Assembly: GCA_947176505.1 (NCBI GenBank)
Contig: CAMWQW010000005.1
Location: 1 to 64,000, forward strand
Reading direction: 5' to 3'
Length of the DNA: 64,000 bases
Source: an uncultured Lachnospiraceae bacterium
Lineage (GTDB): Bacteria > Bacillota > Clostridia > Lachnospirales > Lachnospiraceae
The notes under the pieces are model-generated. The model saw nothing but the letters and a program-made list of their open reading frames with translations, did not search any database and had not been told where the DNA came from. A program made the position numbers and the translations under genes. Shown piece after piece: positions 58,653 to 64,000 of the stretch (position 1 is its first letter; the number at the start of each line of letters is the position of its first letter).

Positions 58653-59690
58653 TTGATTGTGGATTTTGTAAAACTTCTGGATTCGAATGATTATCAGTTT
58701 CTAAGAACGAATCCGAGACTTGGAAACCGTATTATTCTTATGGGTATTGGCGGGAGTTATGCTTACGGAACCAATAATGAGAACAGTGATATTGATTTTA
58801 GGGGAATTACATTAAATTTACCGTCGGACTTGCTTGGATTGACGCAATTTGAACAGTATGAAGACGAAAACACGGATACGGTTATTTACGCTTTTAATAA
58901 AATTGTAAAACTTCTTTTGGAATGCAATCCTAATACGATCGAACTGCTGGGACTGGATGAGGATCAGTACTTGATAAGAACGACATTAGGGCAGGAATTA
59001 TTGAATCATAAGAATCTGTTTCTATCCAAAAGAGCGGCGAAGTCTTTTGGCGGATATGCGAGCGCGCAGCTTCGGAGACTGCAAAATGCCGTTGCCAGAG
59101 ACCATATGCCGCAACAGGAACGAGAACAGCATATTTATAATTCTGTCAAAAATGCATTGGAAGATTTCAGGCGGAAGAATGAGATGTTTGATAAAGGCAG
59201 TATAAATATTTACATCGATGAGTCTGATAACCCGGATTATAAGACAGAAATATTCGTTGATGCTCAGTACAAGCATTTACCGCTGAGGGATTATGAAAAT
59301 ATGCTGGGCACTATGAATAATGTTATCAGAGAATATGATAAGATTGGCAAACGCAACAAAAAGAAGGATGATAACCATTTAAATAAACACGCGATGCATT
59401 TGATTCGATTATTTATGATGGCAATTGATATTTTAGAAAAAAATGAAATAAGAACTCGGAGAACGGATGATTTGGAATTGCTTAAGAGCATCAGGCGCGG
59501 AGACTTTCAGAAAGAAGATAAAACCTTTTCACAGGATTTTTACGATATATTATCCGAATATGAGGTTCGACTGGAGCAGGCAACAAAACATACGTCTCTG
59601 CCGGACAATCCGGATATGGAGAGAGTAGAGGAATTTGTTGAATATGTAAATAGAAAAGCGATAGAGGGTGATTTTGGTGAGAGATATTAA
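58653..59690 (+). CDS. RlaP-like nucleotidyltransferase 1 (COG3541 type)
   Basis: 345 residues. Start either TTG 58653 or GTG 58659 after AGGAGG; the second has better spacing. The polymerase-beta-like active site is GIGGSYAYGTNNENSDIDFRG-type (GGS then SDID), followed by VIYAFNKIVKLLLECNPNTI. The helical C-terminus with DNHLNKHAMHLIRLFMM is typical of the family. COG3541 (RlaP) proteins are linked by gene context to RNA repair with ligases and helicases. It overlaps the second nucleotidyltransferase gene. Confidence 0.85.
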   Translation: MIVDFVKLLDSNDYQFLRTNPRLGNRIILMGIGGSYAYGTNNENSDIDFRGITLNLPSDLLGLTQFEQYEDENTDTVIYAFNKIVKLLLECNPNTIELLGLDEDQYLIRTTLGQELLNHKNLFLSKRAAKSFGGYASAQLRRLQNAVARDHMPQQEREQHIYNSVKNALEDFRRKNEMFDKGSINIYIDESDNPDYKTEIFVDAQYKHLPLRDYENMLGTMNNVIREYDKIGKRNKKKDDNHLNKHAMHLIRLFMMAIDILEKNEIRTRRTDDLELLKSIRRGDFQKEDKTFSQDFYDILSEYEVRLEQATKHTSLPDNPDMERVEEFVEYVNRKAIEGDFGERY

Positions 59691-60438
59691 AGCGGAAATA
59701 GTAAGTAAGCTTGCAGCGATAGAAGAGAAAGAAAAAGTTAAAATTCTCTATGCGGTTGAGTCAGGTAGCAGAGCATGGGGTGTGGCATCGCCGGATAGCG
59801 ATTATGATGTGAGATTTATCTATGTAAGGACAAAGGAAGATTATTTAAGTGTTCAAGAGAAAAGAGACGTTATTGAATGGCAGCTTGATGATGTATTAGA
59901 TATTAACGGATGGGATTTGAAAAAAACACTTGTTCAGTTTCACAAAGGAAACGCAACTCTTTTTGAGTGGGCAAATTCGCCGATTATCTACAGGATCACG
60001 GATGAATGGAGAGACATTTATGAAAGCTGTAAGCAGTATTTCTCTGAGAAAACAGCGCTTTATCATTATTATGGAACTGCCAATAGTACTTTTAAGCAAT
60101 ATTTGCAAAGCGAAGAGGTTAAGTATAAAAAGTACGTTTATGCGCTTAGACCACTTTTGGCGTGCAAGTATATTGAGGATCAGCACAGGGTACCACCGGT
60201 AATGTTTGATAATTTGCTTAGACAGAGTCTTCCCAAAGAATTATCAATGGAAATAGAGAAGATGCTTGAGATTAAAACTAAGGGTGACGAAATAGACTTG
60301 AATCCGAAAATGCCGGTGATTCAAAAGTTTATAGAAGATGAGATTGCCAGATATGAGCGGATTTTAAAGAGTATGCCGGATGATAGAAATCCGGAATGGG
60401 GAACTTTGGATAACGTGTTTTTGAGGATTTTGATGTGA
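59677..60438 (+). CDS. RlaP-like nucleotidyltransferase 2 (YcgL/COG3541 type)
   Basis: 253 residues from the GTG at 59677, eight bases after GAGGG. Active site VESGSRAWGVASPDSDYDVRF (residues about 26-46; GS and DSDYD), then VIEWQLDDVLDINGWDLKK and ALRPLLACKYIED, the family pattern. It overlaps nucleotidyltransferase 1 by 14 bases, so the two are co-translated and may act as a heteromer. Distinct subtype from gene 1. Confidence 0.88.
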   Translation: MRDIKAEIVSKLAAIEEKEKVKILYAVESGSRAWGVASPDSDYDVRFIYVRTKEDYLSVQEKRDVIEWQLDDVLDINGWDLKKTLVQFHKGNATLFEWANSPIIYRITDEWRDIYESCKQYFSEKTALYHYYGTANSTFKQYLQSEEVKYKKYVYALRPLLACKYIEDQHRVPPVMFDNLLRQSLPKELSMEIEKMLEIKTKGDEIDLNPKMPVIQKFIEDEIARYERILKSMPDDRNPEWGTLDNVFLRILM

Positions 60439-60596
60439 AATGCAGGCAATTAAGATGAAAGATTATGAATGGGTGTATGCTATTTTTTTATTAGGAAAAT
60501 GAATCTATGTATGGTAACATGATAGAAGTAGTTCCAAAGTGTATAAATTATTATTAAAGATAAATCGCGCGTAATAGACGAAAGTGTAAAGATGTC

Positions 60597-63572
60597 ATGA
60601 ATCAAAGTATTATTAATGAACTTTCTAGTGGGTATGAAACAGCATATATAGACGGCAGTGTGGCTTCTAATATATCTTACAGACCTCAATTTGTCTCAAA
60701 TAATTACAAAGAAGGTAAAAAAGTCTTGTCCTCTATTGAGGATGAACTTTTGGTATGCGATTGTTTTCAGATTAGCGTTGCATTTATTACTATGGGCGGA
60801 ATTACGCCTCTTTTGCAGACGTTAAAAGAGTTAGAGAAACGGGAGATCCCGGGTGAAATTCTTACCACAAATTATTTAAGCTTCAGCGAGCCGGAAGCAT
60901 TAGAGAAACTGCATGGTTTAAAAAATATCACATTGAAAATGTATGATGCGGAAGCAGCAGATGCTGATTTTCACACAAAGGGATATATTTTCAAGAAAGA
61001 AGAGATTTACCGTATTATCATAGGCAGTTCCAATATGACAGGTGCCGCGCTCACCAGCAATAAGGAATGGAACACGAAGATTGTTTCTACAAAGCAGGGT
61101 GAAGTTGCAGGGGAAGTGATAGAGGAGTTTTCACAGCTATGGAAATCAGTTCACACGCTGGAATATGATGATTTCTTTGAAGATTATCAAGCGCGTTATC
61201 GGATTATAAAAAAACAGCGGGAAATAGCGAAGCAGGAATTAATACCGTCTATAGAAAAATACAGGTTAAAACCTAATGAGATGCAGATTGGATTTATTGG
61301 GAATCTGCGAAAAATTATAGCTTCCGGAGAGGAGCGGGCACTGCTCATATCTGCTACAGGTACGGGAAAGACATATGCTTCTGCATTTGCCATGCGTGAA
61401 CTCGGGTTTAAACGGGTGATGTTTCTTGTACACAGAGGACAACTGGCACGGCAGACAAAGAGGTCCTATGAGAAGGTATTTGGGAATAATGTTTCTATGG
61501 GGCTTGTCGGTGCCGGATATCACGATTACGATAAAGATTATGTGTTTGCAACGGTTCAGACTTTAAATAAAGATGAACATCTTACTCATTATAAACCGGA
61601 GGATTTTGATTGCATTATTTTGGATGAAGCACATCATAGTTCTGCGAATTCCTATCGCAAGATTATGAGTTACTTTGAGCCAAAGTTATGGCTCGGTATG
61701 ACGGCGACTCCAGATAAACGTGATGACCATGAAGAAGGCAGAAATATTTATGAGATTTTTCATCATCAGATTGCCTATGAGATCAGGCTGCAACAGGCGA
61801 TGGAGCAAAATCTTCTTTGCCCGTTTCATTATTTTGGGATCAGCGACCTTTCTATGGTGAAAGATATAATGGGTAAAACAACAAAACTGCCGGCGAGAGA
61901 TTTTAGACAGCTCGTCTGCGAGGAGCGTGTAAAGCACATCGTTGGACAAGCGGAGTATTATGGATATAGCGGTGAGCGTGTGAAAGGTTTGGTGTTTTGC
62001 AGCCGCATTGATGAATCCAAAGAATTGTCTGACAAGTTTAATGCGCTGGGATATCGGACGGTTTCTCTGAACGGTGATGCATCGGAGGAAGAGCGGATAG
62101 ATGCCTTTGAGAGACTGGCAATGGATGAGAGCGATGCTACGGAAGAACGACAGCCGCTGGATTATATTTTTTCAGTTGAGATTCTAAATGAGGGTGTGGA
62201 TATCGTAGAGGTTAATCAGGTTATTATGTTACGCCCGACAGAGTCGCCGATTGTATTTATCCAGCAGTTAGGCAGGGGATTGCGTAAAGCAGAAGGAAAG
62301 GAATATGTTGTAGTTTTAGATTTTATCGGCAATTATACGAATAATTTTATGATTCCGGTTGCCTTGTCGGGAGACCGTACCTACAATGCGGATACTATCA
62401 GAAAATATGTAATTAGCGGAAACAGTACGATACCGGGAGTGTCTACCATACATTTTGATGAAGTGGCAAAAGACAAAATTTTCAAATCTATCGATAAAAT
62501 TCGTGGGATTCGGACGATTATAAAAGACAGCTATGTCTCTCTTAGAAACAGACTTGGGCGGATTCCATTTTTGTTAGATTTTTATGAGAACGGAGAAGTT
62601 GATCCGCTTGTTATTATAAAAGAATATAAGACTTACTATGCATTTCTTGAAGTAATGGAAAAGGACACCTATACATGCTCTTTAATGGAGCAGGAAAAGC
62701 TGACTTTAGAGTATTTGTCAAAAACAATTTTAAGTGGTGCACGTCCGTATGAATTGGAAATTTTGAAGGCAGTTTTGATGAACGAGCATGTTTCCGTCGA
62801 GAGGCTGCAGGAGGATTTTAAGAATAAATATGACTATGATTTCAAATTACAATATATTGAAAACGCAATTGATGTATTGCAAGGACATTTTGTCAGTAAA
62901 GAGGAGGAATACCAGAAGTTTTGTCATATAGATGTATTGGATTATGATGAAAGAAGAAGCTTAAGCAGAATGAGAAGCTTTGCCAATTGTCTCAAACATA
63001 AAGAATTTTATGAGCAAATCGATGATATTGTATCGGTAGGATTGAAGCGATACACGGACAAGTATATGGCGAAGGGAGGCGCTGAAACTCCTTTTGTCAT
63101 ATATGAGAAATATTCCAGAAGAGATGTAAGTCTTCTCATGAATTGTGGAAAGGATTTATCATCGACCATGTATGGAATGAAACGAATAGGTGATGATGTC
63201 TTCATTTTTGTTACATATCATAAGGAACAAGCCGGTGATGATAAGAATTATGTAGAAGGCAAGCCTGATTATGCGGATGTGTTTGATGATAATATGATTT
63301 TTCGCTGGGACTCGCAGATTGGTAAGGGAGTTGACAGTTCTTATATGCAGGGTGTGATGACTGCGAAGCGGAAGCATTTGTTTGTCAAAAAGAGTGATGC
63401 CGAAAGCAATTTCTATTATATGGGACAGTTTGATATTGTGGATGTCAAAGAGGCAGAAAAGGAAAATAATAGAGGGAAGAAAGAGGTTATTTCAAAAGTG
63501 CGGGTAAAGATGCATCAACCAGTAAGAGATGATTTACTTCGTTATCTGCAAAGCGGAATCATGGAGGATTAG
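60597..63572 (+). CDS. PLD nuclease - DEAD/DEAH helicase - DUF3427 protein
   Basis: 991 residues. Residues 40-190 are a phospholipase D-type nuclease domain (H126-x-K128 in FHTKGYIF, IIIGSSNMTGAAL). The SF2 helicase has ATGTGKT (253-259), DEAHH (343-347), MTATPDKRD and the C-terminal motif QQLGRGLRKAEGKEYVVVLD. The last third is DUF3427 (EKYSRRDVSLLM, SSTMYGMKRIGDDVFIFVTY). This architecture is common in defence islands and resembles type I/III restriction-like ATPases. No ribosome binding site of note precedes the ATG. The Nudix gene follows directly. Confidence 0.92.
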   Translation: MNQSIINELSSGYETAYIDGSVASNISYRPQFVSNNYKEGKKVLSSIEDELLVCDCFQISVAFITMGGITPLLQTLKELEKREIPGEILTTNYLSFSEPEALEKLHGLKNITLKMYDAEAADADFHTKGYIFKKEEIYRIIIGSSNMTGAALTSNKEWNTKIVSTKQGEVAGEVIEEFSQLWKSVHTLEYDDFFEDYQARYRIIKKQREIAKQELIPSIEKYRLKPNEMQIGFIGNLRKIIASGEERALLISATGTGKTYASAFAMRELGFKRVMFLVHRGQLARQTKRSYEKVFGNNVSMGLVGAGYHDYDKDYVFATVQTLNKDEHLTHYKPEDFDCIILDEAHHSSANSYRKIMSYFEPKLWLGMTATPDKRDDHEEGRNIYEIFHHQIAYEIRLQQAMEQNLLCPFHYFGISDLSMVKDIMGKTTKLPARDFRQLVCEERVKHIVGQAEYYGYSGERVKGLVFCSRIDESKELSDKFNALGYRTVSLNGDASEEERIDAFERLAMDESDATEERQPLDYIFSVEILNEGVDIVEVNQVIMLRPTESPIVFIQQLGRGLRKAEGKEYVVVLDFIGNYTNNFMIPVALSGDRTYNADTIRKYVISGNSTIPGVSTIHFDEVAKDKIFKSIDKIRGIRTIIKDSYVSLRNRLGRIPFLLDFYENGEVDPLVIIKEYKTYYAFLEVMEKDTYTCSLMEQEKLTLEYLSKTILSGARPYELEILKAVLMNEHVSVERLQEDFKNKYDYDFKLQYIENAIDVLQGHFVSKEEEYQKFCHIDVLDYDERRSLSRMRSFANCLKHKEFYEQIDDIVSVGLKRYTDKYMAKGGAETPFVIYEKYSRRDVSLLMNCGKDLSSTMYGMKRIGDDVFIFVTYHKEQAGDDKNYVEGKPDYADVFDDNMIFRWDSQIGKGVDSSYMQGVMTAKRKHLFVKKSDAESNFYYMGQFDIVDVKEAEKENNRGKKEVISKVRVKMHQPVRDDLLRYLQSGIMED

Positions 63573-63573
63573 T

Positions 63574-63975
63574 ATGAAAACAATACGTGTAGTGGCGGCA
63601 GTTATCTGTGATGATATGGAGAAACCTACGAAGATATTTGCGACAGCCAGAGGATACGGGGAGTTCAAAGGGCAGTGGGAGTTTCCGGGCGGCAAGATTG
63701 AAGCAGGAGAATCTCCAGAGAATGCGCTCGTCAGAGAAATCAGGGAAGAACTGGATACTGATATTGAAGTGGGCATTTTGATACATACCATAGAATATGA
63801 TTATCCGACATTCCATCTTTCGATGGACTGCTTTTTGGCGAAAGTGAATGCGGGCGAACTGGTACTCAAGGAAGCAGAAGCCGCCAGATGGCTTACGAAG
63901 AACGAGCTATATGATGTGCAGTGGCTGCCGGCAGATTTGTCATTAATCGAGATGCTAGAGGAGCGGATGGGATAA
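63574..63975 (+). CDS. Nudix hydrolase (MutT-like)
   Basis: 133 residues from the ATG at 63574, preceded by GGAGG; the longer frame to 63529 overlaps the helicase gene. The Nudix box G-x5-E-x7-REUxEExGU is visible in GKIEAGESPENALVREIREE (about 37-56), and QWEFPGGKIE is typical of 8-oxo-dGTP diphosphatases. DUF3427 helicases are recurrently followed by or fused to a MutT domain. Probably sanitises or cleaves a nucleotide for the same system. Confidence 0.93.
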   Translation: MKTIRVVAAVICDDMEKPTKIFATARGYGEFKGQWEFPGGKIEAGESPENALVREIREELDTDIEVGILIHTIEYDYPTFHLSMDCFLAKVNAGELVLKEAEAARWLTKNELYDVQWLPADLSLIEMLEERMG

Positions 63976-64000
63976 ACGAAATATGAGAAACAGTTAACAA

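Noticed and set aside
60480-60596. Possible short gene or leader before the helicase
   Set aside because: Only a 15-codon frame without a ribosome binding site; no hairpin or terminator like those before erm and the MutS2-like gene.
1-64000. CRISPR arrays, tRNA and rRNA genes, intact prophage or insertion sequence
   Set aside because: No regularly spaced repeats, cloverleaf-like sequences, rRNA segments or complete transposase/phage genes were seen by reading; a dedicated search could still find a weak case.

Overview
The window looks like chromosome of a low-GC, Gram-positive, anaerobic Clostridia-type bacterium, most likely a gut Lachnospiraceae relative. The evidence is purely from sequence: strong AGGAGG-type ribosome binding sites, lipobox lipoproteins, sigma-A-like promoters, many CPBP-family membrane proteins, a lantibiotic-immunity (LanFEG/CprABC-type) transporter, an Erm methylase with a leader, a Firmicutes-type class D beta-lactamase, and debris of clostridial transposons (tnpV, serine recombinase with DUF4368, tyrosine integrase). 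No rRNA, tRNA or CRISPR array was seen. It is an accessory, resistance- and signalling-rich region with many decayed genes.

Layout. 1-5.7 kb: two successive RHS C-terminal tips, each with a conserved GC-rich core joined to a different AT-rich toxin-like domain and followed by a lipoprotein or membrane-anchored protein that may be its immunity factor, then debris of a third module. 5.8-9.6 kb: a cyclophilin-like lipoprotein, a serine-recombinase tail, and a minus-strand pair (CPBP-like protein, apolipoprotein N-acyltransferase-like protein). 9.6-14.7 kb: a LysR regulator whose divergent target operon is decayed, a DUF3737 operon, a MerR/tautomerase pair, a HIT protein and several truncated genes. 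14.8-20.3 kb: an FMN-binding membrane protein with a twin-operator promoter, then a decayed integrative element bounded by 40-bp repeats and carrying an AlbA_2 ATPase-like gene, a SUKH-family protein and an oriT-like hairpin cluster.

20.4-28.2 kb: small membrane proteins, a five-gene two-component cluster, DUF1349 and AraC genes, and a second two-component pair. 28.3-34.7 kb: an ABC exporter with two permeases, a carboxylesterase, a 5'-3' exonuclease and a methyltransferase. 34.7-37.0 kb: a promoter, a 12-codon leader peptide, two terminators and a MutS2-like ATPase without an Smr domain, arranged like an antibiotic-induced attenuated gene. 37.1-46.1 kb: an AgrA/AgrC-type pair, a NisRK/CprRK-type pair transcribed towards it, a divergent LanFEG-type transporter, and another ABC transporter with a small membrane protein. 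46.1-58.4 kb: acetyltransferase, VOC, kinase-like and MerR/TipAS genes, two CPBP/XRE units, an attenuated erm gene, TetR-CPBP and PadR-MATE units, and a frameshifted class D beta-lactamase. 58.6-64 kb: two tandem RlaP-like nucleotidyltransferases, a PLD-nuclease/helicase/DUF3427 protein and a Nudix hydrolase, a plausible RNA-repair or defence cluster.

Two themes link the genes. One is sensing and surviving peptide and ribosome-targeting antibiotics: four two-component systems, LanFEG, ABC exporters, erm and MutS2-like genes behind leaders, MATE, beta-lactamase. The other is repeated gain and loss of mobile and conflict genes. Several operators (two MerR 19-bp-spacer promoters, PadR twin sites, a LysR box, tandem repeats before LanF) can be read directly from the sequence.
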